Shown: positions 26,155 through 37,706, numbered from the stretch's first letter. The stretch: 64,000 nt of DNA from Corynebacterium crudilactis (GCF_001643015.1 NZ_CP015622.1:1997358-2061357), one strand, 5' to 3'. Notes: a model not told the origin generated them from the sequence alone. Numbers and translations: made by a program.

Positions 26155-27789
26155 CTATCTGTGGTTGCGGTTTTCACGCCCATCGCCGCGCCGCTCGCCC
26201 CGCCGATCAACTTGCCGATCGCTAGAGCGGTCAACGCGCCTAGCGCTGCTCCGTGAATCCCGAGCACCGCGTGTTTGGCCGCGCACTACACCCTCATTGT
26301 TTCGATCTTTGACGCTACCAGTTGAGCGTCGCGGAGCTTCCGATTGTACTCCAGAGCGCTGGTTCCTGGACGTAGCAGACTTTCGAGAGGTTACTGGTTC
26401 GCCAAAGCGCTCACGGGTTTCTTGCTGTGGTTGTGGCTTTGGTTTTACGGGGCCACGCTTATCTTTACCAAACCAGCCATGATTGCTCGTGATCTGGCTA
26501 GATGGCTCAGGTAGCCCCAATAAACGATCAATAGCTGGGCGACCATAAGAAGCCATCGCGGATACGGTCTCTGGCTCATGGCGTGCACAACTGATCAATA
26601 GCCCCATCGAAGCCAATGTAATGATCGCTGACGTACCACCCGCAGAAATCATCGGCAGCTGAATACCAGTAACTGGAAGCAGACCAATCACATAGCCAAT
26701 ATTAATAAACGCTTGAGAGGCAACAGCTGCTGTCAAAGTAGCTGCCATAAGACCTAAGAAAGGATCGTGGCTTTTCTTTGCAGCGCGGAGACCGAAATAC
26801 AGCAATCCGGCAAAAAGTGCGATGACAAGCGCGCCACCTAAAAGACCTAATTCTTCACCGATGATGGCGAAGATGAAGTCATTTTTAGCCTCGGGAAGGT
26901 AGAACCATTTAGCTCTAGATTGTCCTAATCCCAGGCCAAGGCCAGCACCATCTGCAAGGGATAAAAACCCTTGATAAGACTGGAAAGCAATACCTCGAAC
27001 ATCGTGAAAATTACCAAAGAAGGCATCAAAATAAACTTCGAAGCGGCTTGATCGGAAGCCACCGCCCAAGGCCAACACAGCCAAGCCTGCGATAATCAAC
27101 ACGCCTGCCACCGCGATCCAGCCCATGGCAATACCTGCGAAAAAGAGCATAAACAGCACAACCAAGACGAAAGACATAGCCATACCGGCATCGCCTTCCA
27201 AAAAGATCAGCAGAGCCATGCCAGCACCCACCGCACCAAAGCGCATCAAGTGGTTGTTAAACCAATGTTTGATGGGTCCTTTACCTGCAAGATAGTGTGC
27301 GCCCCACACGGCAATTGCTACTTTGGCGATTTCAGAAGGCTGAAATTGCACTGGTCCCAACATAATCCACGATTGGGAACCCACCTCTTCCTTACCAGTA
27401 CCGATTCCGGGAACCTGCACGGCAAGCAGTGCTCCGATGGCTACTAAAAGAAAAAGGTTTGCAAAGTTACGGATCAGTTGCGGACGCAGCCTCAAAGCTA
27501 TCCACAGTGCAACAAAGCCAATAACAATCAAGACGCCCTGACGTACTGCAGTGCCCCACACGGATCCGGCGTCTCCTAATGACCACGTCATTGATGAGGA
27601 ATACACCATGACCACGCCAAGGCAGGACAAAATGACCACGATGCACATGATCATGATGTAGTCAGTTAATGGTCGCGCGAGAAGGTCATTCCATGCACCG
27701 GAAATACGCTCCCGAATCCCCAGGCTTGTTCTGGATTTCGGCCCAGTTTTTTTCGGACGCGCGGGTTTTCTTGAGGCTCCGGTGGTCAT
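26155..27789 (-). CDS. ftsW: FtsW, septal peptidoglycan polymerase (SEDS family)
   Basis: A 544-residue SEDS protein that polymerises lipid II into septal glycan with FtsI. About ten membrane segments lie between residues 45 and 405; FEVYFDAFF, then SLADGAGLGLGLGQSRAKWFYLPEAKNDFIFAIIGEELG, and later GIQLPMISAGGTSAI are family motifs. The N-terminal tail is basic. The last 120 residues or so form an unusual Arg/Ser/Gln-rich cytoplasmic tail, which in corynebacteria may interact with FtsZ (inference). Its start lies two bases after the murD stop. Confidence 0.96.
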   Translation of the reverse strand: MTTGASRKPARPKKTGPKSRTSLGIRERISGAWNDLLARPLTDYIMIMCIVVILSCLGVVMVYSSSMTWSLGDAGSVWGTAVRQGVLIVIGFVALWIALRLRPQLIRNFANLFLLVAIGALLAVQVPGIGTGKEEVGSQSWIMLGPVQFQPSEIAKVAIAVWGAHYLAGKGPIKHWFNNHLMRFGAVGAGMALLIFLEGDAGMAMSFVLVVLFMLFFAGIAMGWIAVAGVLIIAGLAVLALGGGFRSSRFEVYFDAFFGNFHDVRGIAFQSYQGFLSLADGAGLGLGLGQSRAKWFYLPEAKNDFIFAIIGEELGLLGGALVIALFAGLLYFGLRAAKKSHDPFLGLMAATLTAAVASQAFINIGYVIGLLPVTGIQLPMISAGGTSAIITLASMGLLISCARHEPETVSAMASYGRPAIDRLLGLPEPSSQITSNHGWFGKDKRGPVKPKPQPQQETRERFGEPVTSRKSATSRNQRSGVQSEAPRRSTGSVKDRNNEGVVRGQTRGARDSRSSARRVDRSSDRQVDRRGERRGDGRENRNHR

Positions 27790-27791
27790 GA

Positions 27792-29210
27792 TCAGCCTTT
27801 CTCTTCCGTCTGTCCTTCGATTGTGCCAACAACGCTGTGGGCAAAGAGATCGCCACGCTGGCCCATACCCTTGAACATATCCAAGGAGGCTGCTGCCGGA
27901 GCCAACAGCACTGTGTCTCCGGCTGTACTGATGCGGAAAGCTTCAGCCACGATCTCACTCATCGCTTGTTGTGGATCAGCGGTGTCTGTGACAAATACGC
28001 CTGCATCCGGAGCAAATTGTGTGAGCGCCTCAACGATTTCTCCGCGATCAACGCCCAATACCAAGGCAGCCTTAATCCGGTGCTGATGTTGTTTCACCAA
28101 CGATGAAATATCTGCGCCTTTCAGCTGTCCGCCCACAATCCAAATGACGGAATCATAACCAGCAAGCGCGGAATCAGCAGCATGCGGATTAGTTGCCTTT
28201 GAGTTATCAATAAACTGCACACCCTGCGCCTCCGCTACTACTTGACCGCGGTGTCCTGCCACTTCAAAGGAGTCCAACGCACGAGCAATCGCCTCAGGAG
28301 CAACGCCTTGTGCGCGTGCCACTGCTGCCGCAGCCAAAGCATCTAAAACTCCGGCCGGGCCGGCAGGATTAATGCCATCAGCGGAGGCAAGAGCCAGGGC
28401 ATTGCCGTAGGCATTATCGACGAGCTCCCCCGCTGCTACACCCAATTGCCCATGTTGAGGTTCCCGTACAGTAAAGCCCACAAGATCGCTGATTCCAGCT
28501 TCTGCAGTCAACTCAACCAGGTAAGGATCATCGGCACCGATTATTGCGATGTTGCCTTTCAGCACTTTGGTTTTAGCCAACGCGTATTCACGCATGGAAC
28601 CGTGCCAATCAATATGATCTTCAGCCAGATTCAGAACAACACCGGCATCCGGAACAAAGGTTGGTGCCCAATGCAGCTGGAAGCTAGAAAGCTCCGCGAC
28701 CAACACATCAATGCGGTTCTTAGCAACCAAAGCTTCAGAAACTGGGATACCAATATTTCCCACAGCCTTGGCACTAAAATCGCCTTCATTCATCATTGCT
28801 GCAAGCATTGATGTGGTGGTGGTTTTACCGTTGGTGCCAGTAACCGCAAGCCAGGTATGTGGCGTGCCAAATACTCCCGCCTGGTCCAGGCGCCATGCAA
28901 GCTCAACATCGCCGATAACCTCAAGGCCCTGGGTGGCGGCGTCGACAAGCAAAGGACTTGTAGGGCGCCAGCCCGGAGACGTCACGACAATAGAAAACGT
29001 GTCTAACTGTGCCTGTGCTTCCGCAGTGCTGATATCTACCACATCGACAATTTCAATGAGCATATGCCGAGCAGTCTCATTGTCATCTGCAACAACGACA
29101 TCGCAGTGCAGCTCACTGAGCATTTTGGCAATAGATAAACCAGATACACCAGCGCCAGCAACAAGGATGCGTCCCTGCAGCGCTACCGGCAAATGAGAAA
29201 TAGAAGACAT
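27792..29210 (-). CDS. murD: UDP-N-acetylmuramoylalanine-D-glutamate ligase
   Basis: A 472-residue cytoplasmic ligase that adds D-glutamate. The N-terminal loop is VAGAGVSGLSIAK, the ATP loop VTGTNGKTTTTSML with Lys129, and the later segments are LNLAEDHIDWHGS and FIDNSKATNPHAA. It lies 6 bases after the mraY stop in the direction of transcription, so it is in the operon. No oddities. Confidence 0.97.
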   Translation of the reverse strand: MSSISHLPVALQGRILVAGAGVSGLSIAKMLSELHCDVVVADDNETARHMLIEIVDVVDISTAEAQAQLDTFSIVVTSPGWRPTSPLLVDAATQGLEVIGDVELAWRLDQAGVFGTPHTWLAVTGTNGKTTTTSMLAAMMNEGDFSAKAVGNIGIPVSEALVAKNRIDVLVAELSSFQLHWAPTFVPDAGVVLNLAEDHIDWHGSMREYALAKTKVLKGNIAIIGADDPYLVELTAEAGISDLVGFTVREPQHGQLGVAAGELVDNAYGNALALASADGINPAGPAGVLDALAAAAVARAQGVAPEAIARALDSFEVAGHRGQVVAEAQGVQFIDNSKATNPHAADSALAGYDSVIWIVGGQLKGADISSLVKQHQHRIKAALVLGVDRGEIVEALTQFAPDAGVFVTDTADPQQAMSEIVAEAFRISTAGDTVLLAPAAASLDMFKGMGQRGDLFAHSVVGTIEGQTEEKG

Positions 29211-29216
29211 GAAAAT

Positions 29217-30317
29217 CTACACCTCCGCTAAGTGGAGCCAGTCACTGTAAAATACGCCAACACCAGCTAGAACGCCCATGATAGCAATCAGCCAAAAACG
29301 GATGGTAACCGTTGTTTCAGCCCAACCCAAAGCCTCAAAGTGGTGGTGAATCGGTGCCATCTTAAAGACACGCTTTCCGCGAGTCTTAAACACACCAATC
29401 TGGATTGCCACTGAAGCGACCTCAATAACAAAAAGCGCACCGATGATAACCATGAGCAGCTCAGTGCGGCTAACCACCGAAATACCTGCAACCAAACCGC
29501 CAAGAGCCAAGGAACCTGTATCACCCATGAAGATTTTCGCAGGCGCTGCGTTCCACCACAAAAAGCCCAGCGTTGCGCCCAAACCAGCAGCACACAACAC
29601 AGACAGATCTAACGGATCACGAACGGTATAGCAGCCAGCTTCAACTGCAGTATCGCAAGAGTTGCGGAACTGCCAGAAAGTAATCAGGGTGTATGCACCC
29701 ATCACAAAAGCAGTCGTACCGGCAGCCAAACCATCAAGACCATCGGTGATATTGACGGCATTAGACCACGCACTGACTACCACATAAATGAAGATGAGGA
29801 ACACAATGATGCCGATGATGCTGCCACCGAAACCAAGGTCGATGGTGTCAATATCACGAATGAATGACAAGTGAGTTGAGGCCGGGGTAAGACCATTTTC
29901 ATCAGGGAATTGCAGCACCAAGAACCCGAAAATCAACGCGATGGCCAACTGGGAAACCAGCTTGGCAGTCTTGTTCAATCCCAGGTTTCGGTTCATGTAC
30001 AGCTTGATGAAATCATCAGCAAAACCGGTAGCACCCAGGCCCAACATCAAGCCCAAGACCAATAAGCCGGAGACTGTGAATCCACCAACGCCTTGGATCA
30101 TCGCCAAGATATTGGTAGACACATAGGCCACGACAATGCCTGCAATAATTGCAATGCCACCCATGGTCGGAGTTCCGCGTTTACGCAGATGAGACTGCAA
30201 ACCTTCCTCACGGATTTCCTGCCCCAATTGACGCTTGGTGAAATAGCGGATCAACACCGGGGTAAGAAAGATTGATACGAGGAACGCAACCGTTCCACTG
30301 ACCATAATCTGTTGCAT
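29217..30317 (-). CDS. mraY: phospho-MurNAc-pentapeptide transferase
   Basis: A 366-residue integral membrane enzyme that makes lipid I from UDP-MurNAc-pentapeptide and decaprenyl phosphate. The ATG at 30317 ([13 protein letters not shown]) is preferred because AAGGA lies upstream and it avoids overlap with murF; an ATG seven codons earlier would overlap. About ten membrane segments are visible, with [17 protein letters not shown] (the catalytic aspartates), [20 protein letters not shown] and PIHHHFE. Confidence 0.96.
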   Translation of the reverse strand: MQQIMVSGTVAFLVSIFLTPVLIRYFTKRQLGQEIREEGLQSHLRKRGTPTMGGIAIIAGIVVAYVSTNILAMIQGVGGFTVSGLLVLGLMLGLGATGFADDFIKLYMNRNLGLNKTAKLVSQLAIALIFGFLVLQFPDENGLTPASTHLSFIRDIDTIDLGFGGSIIGIIVFLIFIYVVVSAWSNAVNITDGLDGLAAGTTAFVMGAYTLITFWQFRNSCDTAVEAGCYTVRDPLDLSVLCAAGLGATLGFLWWNAAPAKIFMGDTGSLALGGLVAGISVVSRTELLMVIIGALFVIEVASVAIQIGVFKTRGKRVFKMAPIHHHFEALGWAETTVTIRFWLIAIMGVLAGVGVFYSDWLHLAEV

Positions 30318-30321
30318 TGTT

Positions 30322-31872
30322 TTACTGTCCTTCCACATTCCGGCGAAGATCGCCGGTTGCCAAGCTCTTGTCCTGGCCTGAAGCTAAATTCTTGACTCCG
30401 CTATGCAAAGCCTCTGCGACTCGCCACAAACGATCTGTATTTGAAGCCTTAACCAGCACTACATCATCCCGCTTTATGCTTCGCGCAAGCAACTCCACTG
30501 CTGCATCCACGTCTGTAACCTTATGAGTCGCAACGCCTAAGCTCGCAGCAGATTGTGCAAGAGCTGCGCAATTAGCATTATCGCCAACGGCAATGAGCTG
30601 CCCAATATGATATTTAGCAAGCTCCACACCAAGGTCTGCGTGTGCTTCCGAAGCATCATCGCCAAGCTCACCCATTTGTCCCAATACAGCCCAACTAGTG
30701 GCTTCAGTTCGGCCACTTGCGGTGTAGGCAAGCGCAGCAATGCCAGCACGCATGGAATCTGGGTTGGCATTATAAGAATCATTGATCACCGTGACACCGT
30801 CTGGACGAGTTTGTACGTCCATGCGGTGCGCTGACGTAGCTGAGTGCAGTTCTAATCCTGCAACCACAAGCGCTGGATCTACACCTGCTTCAATAGCGAC
30901 GGCTGCAGCAGCCAGGGCATTTGCCACCTGGTGCTCACCAAAAACCTGCAAGGTAATAGGCCAAGATCCCTGAGCTGTGTTGAGAGTAAAACTTGCTCGA
31001 GCTACTGCATCAAGGGAAATATCTGATGCCCAGTAATCAGCTTTTTTAGCCTGTGCTGCTTCAGCGGAAAACCACACCACGCGAGCTTGAGTACGCGGAG
31101 CCATGCGTGCCACAAAAGGATCATCGGCATTAAGTACTGCTACTCCACCGTCTTGTGCTGCAGGCAAAGCTTCAATGATTTCGCCCTTTGCCTGGGCGAT
31201 ATTATCCCGTGAGCCAAATTCACCTAAATGAGCGCTACCCACGTTGAGTACCGCTGCGATCTGCGGTGGAGCGATTTCAGTGAGGTGCTTGATATGCCCA
31301 ATGCCGCGTGCAGACATCTCAGCAACCAAATACTTAGTCTCTGTGGTACACCGCAACACAGTATGAGGCAATCCAAGCTCATTATTAAAAGAACCTGGAG
31401 GTGCCACGGTTGCGCCATCTTGGCGCAACACTGTTGCAATGAAATCCTTGGTAGAGGTTTTTCCCGCAGAACCAGTAATAGCTACGACATTGAGCTGGTA
31501 GCCAGCAACACACACATCAACTACCTTGCGCGCCAACTTAGACAACGCCTCAACCACAGCTGCACCATGTCCATGAGGATCATGGGCATAAATATCAGCA
31601 TTCGATTCTGTGGTAGCAACAGGTGGAACGACAATCGCAGGAGCATCTACTTCCCGCGCCGCCAACACTGCTACTGCACCTTTTTCAATAGCTGTGGCAG
31701 CAAATTCATGCCCATCAACCCGGGCGCCTGGAAGAGCCAAAAATAGGCCTCCCGCGGTAAGAGAGCGCGAATCAAACTCCACGCTGGAATACACAGGTGT
31801 GTCTTCCTGGGCACCGCCAGTAAGCGTGCCGCCAACGATGTGAGCGATCTCCCCAAGGGTCATTTTGATCAT
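30322..31872 (-). CDS. murF: UDP-MurNAc-tripeptide-D-alanyl-D-alanine ligase
   Basis: A 516-residue ligase that completes the pentapeptide. The ATP loop [14 protein letters not shown] has its Lys at about 138; [12 protein letters not shown] and [13 protein letters not shown] follow. An ATG three codons inside is an alternative start. A 9-base gap separates it from murE. Confidence 0.96.
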   Translation of the reverse strand: MIKMTLGEIAHIVGGTLTGGAQEDTPVYSSVEFDSRSLTAGGLFLALPGARVDGHEFAATAIEKGAVAVLAAREVDAPAIVVPPVATTESNADIYAHDPHGHGAAVVEALSKLARKVVDVCVAGYQLNVVAITGSAGKTSTKDFIATVLRQDGATVAPPGSFNNELGLPHTVLRCTTETKYLVAEMSARGIGHIKHLTEIAPPQIAAVLNVGSAHLGEFGSRDNIAQAKGEIIEALPAAQDGGVAVLNADDPFVARMAPRTQARVVWFSAEAAQAKKADYWASDISLDAVARASFTLNTAQGSWPITLQVFGEHQVANALAAAAVAIEAGVDPALVVAGLELHSATSAHRMDVQTRPDGVTVINDSYNANPDSMRAGIAALAYTASGRTEATSWAVLGQMGELGDDASEAHADLGVELAKYHIGQLIAVGDNANCAALAQSAASLGVATHKVTDVDAAVELLARSIKRDDVVLVKASNTDRLWRVAEALHSGVKNLASGQDKSLATGDLRRNVEGQ

Positions 31873-31881
31873 GACTGTGGT

Positions 31882-33423
31882 TTATCCTTCTTCCGTATTG
31901 AGGGGAAGTTTATTGTTCAGGGCAGCGCGAACCTGTTCGCGATCATCGAAGTGGTGAGTAACACCAGCAACTAGTTGTCCAACTTCATGGCCTTTTCCAG
32001 CTACTACAATGCCATCTCCAGGCTGTGCCCACTCGACCAAAACGCGAATTGCTTCTGCACGATCACCAATTTCTAGAACTTCTACTTCACGTGCAGACTC
32101 TGCGGCTCCTTCGTCCGCTCCCTTGGTGACAGCGGCACGAATAAGTGCAGGCACTTCTGAACGAGGATTATCATCGGTGACAATTACAAGATCAGCGCGT
32201 TGCGCAGAAAGCTGTCCCATAGGACCACGTTTAGTGGCATCTCGATCTCCACCTGCGCCAATAACTACGCCAAGACGACCATCGATCTGTGTGCGTAAAG
32301 TATCTAAAACAGCAGCGACTGCAGCTGGCTTATGGGCATAATCAACAACGGCAAGGAAGTCCTGGCCTTCATCAATGCGCTCCATACGACCTGGCACCGT
32401 CACTTTAGACATGCCACGTGCAAAAGCCTGCATATCGACGCCCGCGCGTGCAGCTGTAGCAAACGCAAGGGTCGCATTAGCCACGTTAAAAGCACCTGGC
32501 AACGCCAGCTCTACATCCCAGATCTGTTTGTCTGGAGTAAGGATCTGGAAACGCTGTGCACCGGATTCACTCACCGTAATCTCTGCTGCGCGGAAATCGG
32601 CGTCTTGTCCACGAGTAGCCACTGTCTGTGCATTCGCTGCTTCTTCAGCCATCCGAATACCCCAGGCATCATCAACACACACCACATGCTTTTCGGCAGC
32701 TAGTGGAGAATTACCGCGGAAGAACAACGCCTTAGCATCGAAGTACTCATCCATGGTGGGGTGGAAATCAAGATGATCCTGCGACAAGTTAGTAAAGGCC
32801 GCAACATCAAAATGAGAACCTGCAACTCGACCCAAAGCCAAAGCATGGCTGGAAACTTCCATCACCACGTGTGTTACCCCATGATCACGCATCCGGGAAA
32901 ACAGTGTCTGCAGAGTTGGAGCTTCTGGAGTAGTCAGCTTTGTTGGTACTTCTACCCCATCAATGCGTGTACCCGTGGTGCCAATCAAACCAACTTTATG
33001 GCCGGCCTCCATGAGCCCCTTTTCCAAAAGATAACTGGTGGTGGTTTTACCTGAAGTTCCGGTGATACCGATCAACACAAAATCTTTAGACGGGTCATCA
33101 TAAACACTCGCAGAGGCAATACCCAGTACCTTGCGCACATCTTCAACAACGATGACAGGACGAGTATCCCCTGCTTCATGCAGGATCTCGTAGCCTTCTT
33201 CATCAGTCAAGATTGCTACGGCCTGAGCAGCATCATCTTTAGCCGCAAATTGTGCGCCATGAGCACGTGTTCCAGGAACCGCTGCAAAAATAGCCTGTGG
33301 TTCGGGGAGATACGCGGAGTCAAGACCAATAGCAGTAATAGAAAGGTTATCTCCGGCGTCCGTGAACGAGCCTTTGAGTGTGCCATCGATAAGTTTGGTG
33401 AGATCCAGCAAGGTTGTTGCCAT
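31882..33423 (-). CDS. murE: UDP-MurNAc-tripeptide synthetase, meso-diaminopimelate adding
   Basis: A 513-residue protein from the ATG at 33423, which has GGAGGAG 6 bases upstream; the frame extends 24 codons further but lacks such a site. The ATP loop is GITGTSGKTTTSYL. The motif DDNPRSE identifies meso-diaminopimelate as the added residue, as expected for corynebacterial walls. TNLSQDHLDFHPTMDEY is the carbamylated-lysine region. It lies downstream of ftsI. Confidence 0.96.
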   Translation of the reverse strand: MATTLLDLTKLIDGTLKGSFTDAGDNLSITAIGLDSAYLPEPQAIFAAVPGTRAHGAQFAAKDDAAQAVAILTDEEGYEILHEAGDTRPVIVVEDVRKVLGIASASVYDDPSKDFVLIGITGTSGKTTTSYLLEKGLMEAGHKVGLIGTTGTRIDGVEVPTKLTTPEAPTLQTLFSRMRDHGVTHVVMEVSSHALALGRVAGSHFDVAAFTNLSQDHLDFHPTMDEYFDAKALFFRGNSPLAAEKHVVCVDDAWGIRMAEEAANAQTVATRGQDADFRAAEITVSESGAQRFQILTPDKQIWDVELALPGAFNVANATLAFATAARAGVDMQAFARGMSKVTVPGRMERIDEGQDFLAVVDYAHKPAAVAAVLDTLRTQIDGRLGVVIGAGGDRDATKRGPMGQLSAQRADLVIVTDDNPRSEVPALIRAAVTKGADEGAAESAREVEVLEIGDRAEAIRVLVEWAQPGDGIVVAGKGHEVGQLVAGVTHHFDDREQVRAALNNKLPLNTEEG

Positions 33424-33540
33424 GGTTTTCTCCTCCGCAGGTTGAGTTTTTGAAATAAGTGGACGAGGCATGTGGGTGATGCCTTTAAGAGTCAATACTT
33501 TAATGCTTATGAAATTCTACAAAAGTGCTTTCTACACCTT

Positions 33541-35655
33541 TTACTGAGCTTGAAGCAGAATCGGCTCAGTGGCTGCAGAAAGTGGAATATTGTCACGGTT
33601 GAGTAGCCAAGTTGCAATATCCTTGAACAAGGGAGCTGCTGTTTGTCCGCCTCCGCCGTGCACTCCGCGCTCTGGTTCATCAAGCATAATTGCTACGACA
33701 AATCGGGGATCATCGGCCGGGGCAATTCCAGCAAAAGTGATCCAATACTGAGAGTTGGAATACGCGCCAGTATTCGGATCAACTTTCTGTGCAGTACCTG
33801 TCTTGCCAGAGATCTGGTAACCCTCGATAGCAGCATCAGGTGCAGTACCTTGCTGCACGCCAGTGGGATCGACCTGAGTGACAGATCTAAACATATCTAC
33901 TGTTTTGCGAGCAGCTTCAGGGCTGACAACCTTCACAGAATCTGGCTTGGGTTGTTCCAACACAGTTCCGTCTGAATCTGTCACGCTCTTAACAATTCGC
34001 GGTTCAATGCGTTCGCCATCATTAGCTAAAGCTTGATAGATACCCGCCATCTGCAAAGTGGTAATAGACATACCCTGACCAATTGGCAGGTTGGCAAAAG
34101 TACCACCTGACCACTGTTCCCTAGCCGGTAGCAGACCTTGAGATTCACTAGGAAGCTCAATGCCCGTTGACTGTCCCACGCCGAAGAGGTCTAGATACTC
34201 AGCAAATTTATCTTCGCCAAGCCGCTCCGCAAGCATCAGGGTTCCAACGTTTGAGGACTTACCAAAAACACCTGCAGTGGTATAAGGAACCACACCATGG
34301 GCCCATGCATCACTGACTGACACACCTGCCATTTCGATGCTTCCAGGAACTTGCAAAACTTCATCAGGAGTGGTCAAACCTTCTTGTATAACTCCCGCAG
34401 CGGTAATAATTTTTGCTACAGATCCAGGTTCATACGGGTGCGTCACAGAAGGGTTATCAAAGCTTTTTCCCTGCTCAATTTGTTTACCCGTATCTTCATT
34501 GGGGTTAATGGTGTCAGTGTTTGCCATCGCTAACACTTCTGCTGTTTTCGCATCAAGGACTACTGCCGAAGCACTTTCGGCACCTGAGTTGGCTTTAGCT
34601 TGTTCTAAAGCCTGCTGCACATAGGTTTGCAGATCTAGATCTACTGTCAGCTCTACATTTGCGCCATCAATAGCTGGGATCTGGTCGCGCAATGTGCCAG
34701 GAATAGCTTGGCCTCTATTGGACAAGTCTCGAGTGGAACGACCATTATTTCCAGCAAGCAGTGAATCATTAGATGCTTCGAAACCAAACTGGCCTTCACC
34801 ATCCATGCTGATTCGACCGATGATATTTTCTCCGATAGCACCATTGGGGTACTGGCGAATATCCTGATGGTCTGCAGCGATGCTCGGCATTTCATCAGTA
34901 ATCTCAGAGGCTATATCCGGATCAACATTCCGCACCAATACCTGGTACTGACTATCCGATTTAAACTTTTCCAGAATTTCATCCGAAGAAATACCAGTGA
35001 TATCTTGCTCATGCGATTTGATGATCTCTGGGATCCGATCAGCCATGCGCTGCAAGCGATCTTCCACCTTGTCAGACAATAAAGTCGCGCGCTGTTCTGT
35101 CGAAGCAGCAACATACGCGTTGCCTTCTTCAATGGTGACATAAGAAGCAACTTCTGCCGGATCAGTCTCCTCCGCAGCCAAACGCAAAGACAAATCAGTT
35201 GCATAACTGAGTTCTTCACGCATGATATTTGGCGATACGGTCAACGAACGAGCCTGCATCGTATAAGCCATCTGATTGCCTTCACGATCCACGATGCTGC
35301 CACGGCGAGCCGGGTCTGTGAATACACGTGTGCGCTGCTCTGAAGCATTGAGAGCCAGTTCTGGCCCCCACACAACTTGTACCCAACCAAGACGAATAAT
35401 CAATACACCAGCAAGGACCAGGGCAATGGCGGTCACTATGTTGATACGACGTTTGCTCGCACCACCATTTGATGTGGCTTGTGGCCGATAAGTCACGCCT
35501 TCAGCCGGAACATTGCCCTTGGCTTTGCTGCTTCGGCGCGTTAATTCACGCTCCCTGGCAGCTCTTCTGCTTTCGTCCTGATACGTGGAACGGCGGGACG
35601 TATCTTCACGTCCCGCTCGCCCACCTCGACTTTTGCCATCGCTGGAGAAAGTCAC
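33541..35655 (-). CDS. ftsI: penicillin-binding protein FtsI (PBP3)
   Basis: A 704-residue class B PBP, the septal transpeptidase. The N-terminal 68 residues are cytoplasmic and strongly basic, and one membrane segment covers about 71-90. The dimerisation domain begins RRGSIVDREGNQMAYT. Catalytic motifs are S412-V-A-K415, S467-S-N469 and K618-T-G620. The GTG start overlaps the stop of the ftsL-like gene (GTGA). There is no PASTA domain at the C-terminus. Confidence 0.96.
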   Translation of the reverse strand: MTFSSDGKSRGGRAGREDTSRRSTYQDESRRAARERELTRRSSKAKGNVPAEGVTYRPQATSNGGASKRRINIVTAIALVLAGVLIIRLGWVQVVWGPELALNASEQRTRVFTDPARRGSIVDREGNQMAYTMQARSLTVSPNIMREELSYATDLSLRLAAEETDPAEVASYVTIEEGNAYVAASTEQRATLLSDKVEDRLQRMADRIPEIIKSHEQDITGISSDEILEKFKSDSQYQVLVRNVDPDIASEITDEMPSIAADHQDIRQYPNGAIGENIIGRISMDGEGQFGFEASNDSLLAGNNGRSTRDLSNRGQAIPGTLRDQIPAIDGANVELTVDLDLQTYVQQALEQAKANSGAESASAVVLDAKTAEVLAMANTDTINPNEDTGKQIEQGKSFDNPSVTHPYEPGSVAKIITAAGVIQEGLTTPDEVLQVPGSIEMAGVSVSDAWAHGVVPYTTAGVFGKSSNVGTLMLAERLGEDKFAEYLDLFGVGQSTGIELPSESQGLLPAREQWSGGTFANLPIGQGMSITTLQMAGIYQALANDGERIEPRIVKSVTDSDGTVLEQPKPDSVKVVSPEAARKTVDMFRSVTQVDPTGVQQGTAPDAAIEGYQISGKTGTAQKVDPNTGAYSNSQYWITFAGIAPADDPRFVVAIMLDEPERGVHGGGGQTAAPLFKDIATWLLNRDNIPLSAATEPILLQAQ

Positions 35656-36449
35656 TGCCCTGCGCCACCTGCTTGTCCCATGGTTGCCGCATAAGGAACA
35701 GGATTGCTCTGATACGGCGGAGCTGCTGCTTCTTGTGGAATTGCCTGAAGGTTTTCAGTCACTGCTTTAGTCTCATCAGGATTGCTTGATGCACGGTTTG
35801 GACGTGTCTGTTGACCGTTGATATCAACGATAGGACGTGTCTCCGGATTTGCGGCACGTTCCTCCACGATCGCGCCCTCTGCATCGACAGAGAGAACACC
35901 AGGCTCAACTGGTGAAACTAAGCCCATCTCGGTGGCATTAGCTGCCAACGTCGACGCTGATCGAGCATCCTCCACATCGCGATTAAGTGATTCAATACGG
36001 TTGCTCAAATCCGTTTCAGTTGCCTGAAGTTCCTGAAGCTGGAAAGTTTGCTGTGTCGACGTGCCTGAAAGGCCCATGGTTGCACCGACACCGATGCACA
36101 GCAAAATAACTACCACTACTGCAAGATGGATAACTTTAGGGTCAGCGCGTTTCGCTTCCACGCGACGTCCGCGCACAGACATAACCTGCTGCGATCCAAG
36201 CTTGTGCTGCATCAAACGCTTACGCGTTGGCTGCACGCCAGGATTAACTAGGGCGCGGGTGGTGTGGCGACGTTCCGGCACCGCTGTGCGGCGAAGTTGA
36301 GTGCTTATCGACGCTTCCCTGCCGGTAACTTCTGCAGTGGAAAAATCCCTACTCACGGAGACTCGACGGCTATACCGCGGGTCTACATTCGCGACTCGTC
36401 GATCTCGCATCTTTCCCGACTCGGTGCGGGAGCCATTTGTCATGGTCAT
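35652..36449 (-). CDS. FtsL-like bitopic division protein
   Basis: A 265-residue protein with a long basic cytoplasmic N-terminus (about 105 residues), one membrane segment ([20 protein letters not shown], about 106-126), a short coiled coil (about 133-165) and a Pro/Asn-rich disordered tail. Position between rsmH and ftsI with 4-base overlaps on both sides (ATGA and GTGA) is the place of ftsL. Sequence identity of FtsL proteins is low, so the call rests on topology and location. Both flanks being coupled implies a fixed ratio to FtsI. Confidence 0.75.
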   Translation of the reverse strand: MTMTNGSRTESGKMRDRRVANVDPRYSRRVSVSRDFSTAEVTGREASISTQLRRTAVPERRHTTRALVNPGVQPTRKRLMQHKLGSQQVMSVRGRRVEAKRADPKVIHLAVVVVILLCIGVGATMGLSGTSTQQTFQLQELQATETDLSNRIESLNRDVEDARSASTLAANATEMGLVSPVEPGVLSVDAEGAIVEERAANPETRPIVDINGQQTRPNRASSNPDETKAVTENLQAIPQEAAAPPYQSNPVPYAATMGQAGGAGQ

Positions 36450-37462
36450 GATAGTAGGTCTCCTGAGTTGTAAGCGATTCTTTCGATTGCTCGTACCTTC
36501 ACAGGTGCAGCACGAGGATTCTCTTCGATCTCTGCTTCTGAAGCTGTTTCTGCACCACGAGTAATCTGCTTGAATTGCGGTGCAGTTCCAGGCAGATCAA
36601 CTGGCAATCCTCGTGGAGTCTTCGATGCAGTGAGATCGGTGAAGAACTTTTTCACCAACTTATCTTCATGAGACTGGTAGCTCATGAAGACAGCTCGACC
36701 TCCCACATTGAGGGCCTCAGTAATTTGTGGAAGCACGTTCTTTAGCGAATCGAGCTCATTGTTAACTTCGACGCGCAACGCCTGAAAAGTTCGTTTAGCT
36801 GGGTGTCCACCAGTTCGTCGAGTTGCTGCTGGAATCGCGTCATATAAAAGCTCTACTAGGCGTGCAGAAGTTGTGAAAGGCTCTTTTTCGCGTTCTTTAA
36901 GCACAGCTGAAGCAATCTTGCCAGCAAAGCGCTCGTCACCGTATGTTTTCAACACTCGAGCGATGTCCCCATGGGAATAAGTGTTGAGGATATCTGCTGC
37001 AGTTATCCCCTCGGTTGCATCCATGCGCATATCCAGTGGTGCGTCAGTTCGATATGCAAACCCACGTTCCACCTGATCAAGCTGCATGGATGATACACCC
37101 AGATCAAACAGGGCACCCGAAATACCATGTTCGCGTGCAACATCAATGATGTCACCCTCTTCGGATTCCAGTACCTCGCGGAGTCCGTCGAAACGCGTTT
37201 GAACGCCGATGAAACGGTCACCAAATTGCGCTAGGCGAAGCCTGGCGTCAGTGAGCGCATTTTGATCACGATCAAGACCAATGAGGCGAGCCTTGGGGAA
37301 TGTATGAAGGAAAAATTCCGCATGCCCACCGGCACCAAGAGTGGCGTCGACGATAACTGCGTTATCTCCCATTGCTTCCACATGCTCGGCGATCAGAGCC
37401 GCCATTCGATCACGCATTACGGGAACGTGTCCGTGGTTACCGTCCAAAGAAAAATCTTCCAT
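36446..37462 (-). CDS. rsmH: 16S rRNA (cytosine-1402 N4) methyltransferase
   Basis: A 338-residue protein, also called MraW. The start is the ATG of [16 protein letters not shown], preceded by AAAGGGGGGGAA; a frame 39 codons longer has no such site. The SAM-binding motif is [15 protein letters not shown], then GLDRDQNAL and [19 protein letters not shown], the family signature. It methylates C1402 of 16S rRNA. Its stop overlaps the ftsL-like start (ATGA). Confidence 0.95.
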   Translation of the reverse strand: MEDFSLDGNHGHVPVMRDRMAALIAEHVEAMGDNAVIVDATLGAGGHAEFFLHTFPKARLIGLDRDQNALTDARLRLAQFGDRFIGVQTRFDGLREVLESEEGDIIDVAREHGISGALFDLGVSSMQLDQVERGFAYRTDAPLDMRMDATEGITAADILNTYSHGDIARVLKTYGDERFAGKIASAVLKEREKEPFTTSARLVELLYDAIPAATRRTGGHPAKRTFQALRVEVNNELDSLKNVLPQITEALNVGGRAVFMSYQSHEDKLVKKFFTDLTASKTPRGLPVDLPGTAPQFKQITRGAETASEAEIEENPRAAPVKVRAIERIAYNSGDLLS

Positions 37463-37706
37463 GGCGTGTTCCCCCCCTTTTCCTACTGGCCTTGATGTCC
37501 AATGTCTTGTACTTATGTTTATGGATAAAAAAACTGCGCGACAATGATGTAGCCACTTATCACGCAGTCCGTTTTTCACAAATCACGCAGTGCGTACAGG
37601 GCCCCACTCGAAAAGTTTCGATCTGATGTCGGGGAAGTACACCAGAGCCACTTCTCGAGCAGAGTCCATACACGCGCTCCCTGTCAGTTCGAAGGATTGC
37701 TTTAAA

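Noticed and set aside
33424..33495. MurE extension by 24 codons
   Set aside because: The internal ATG has GGAGGAG at ideal distance; the extension has none.
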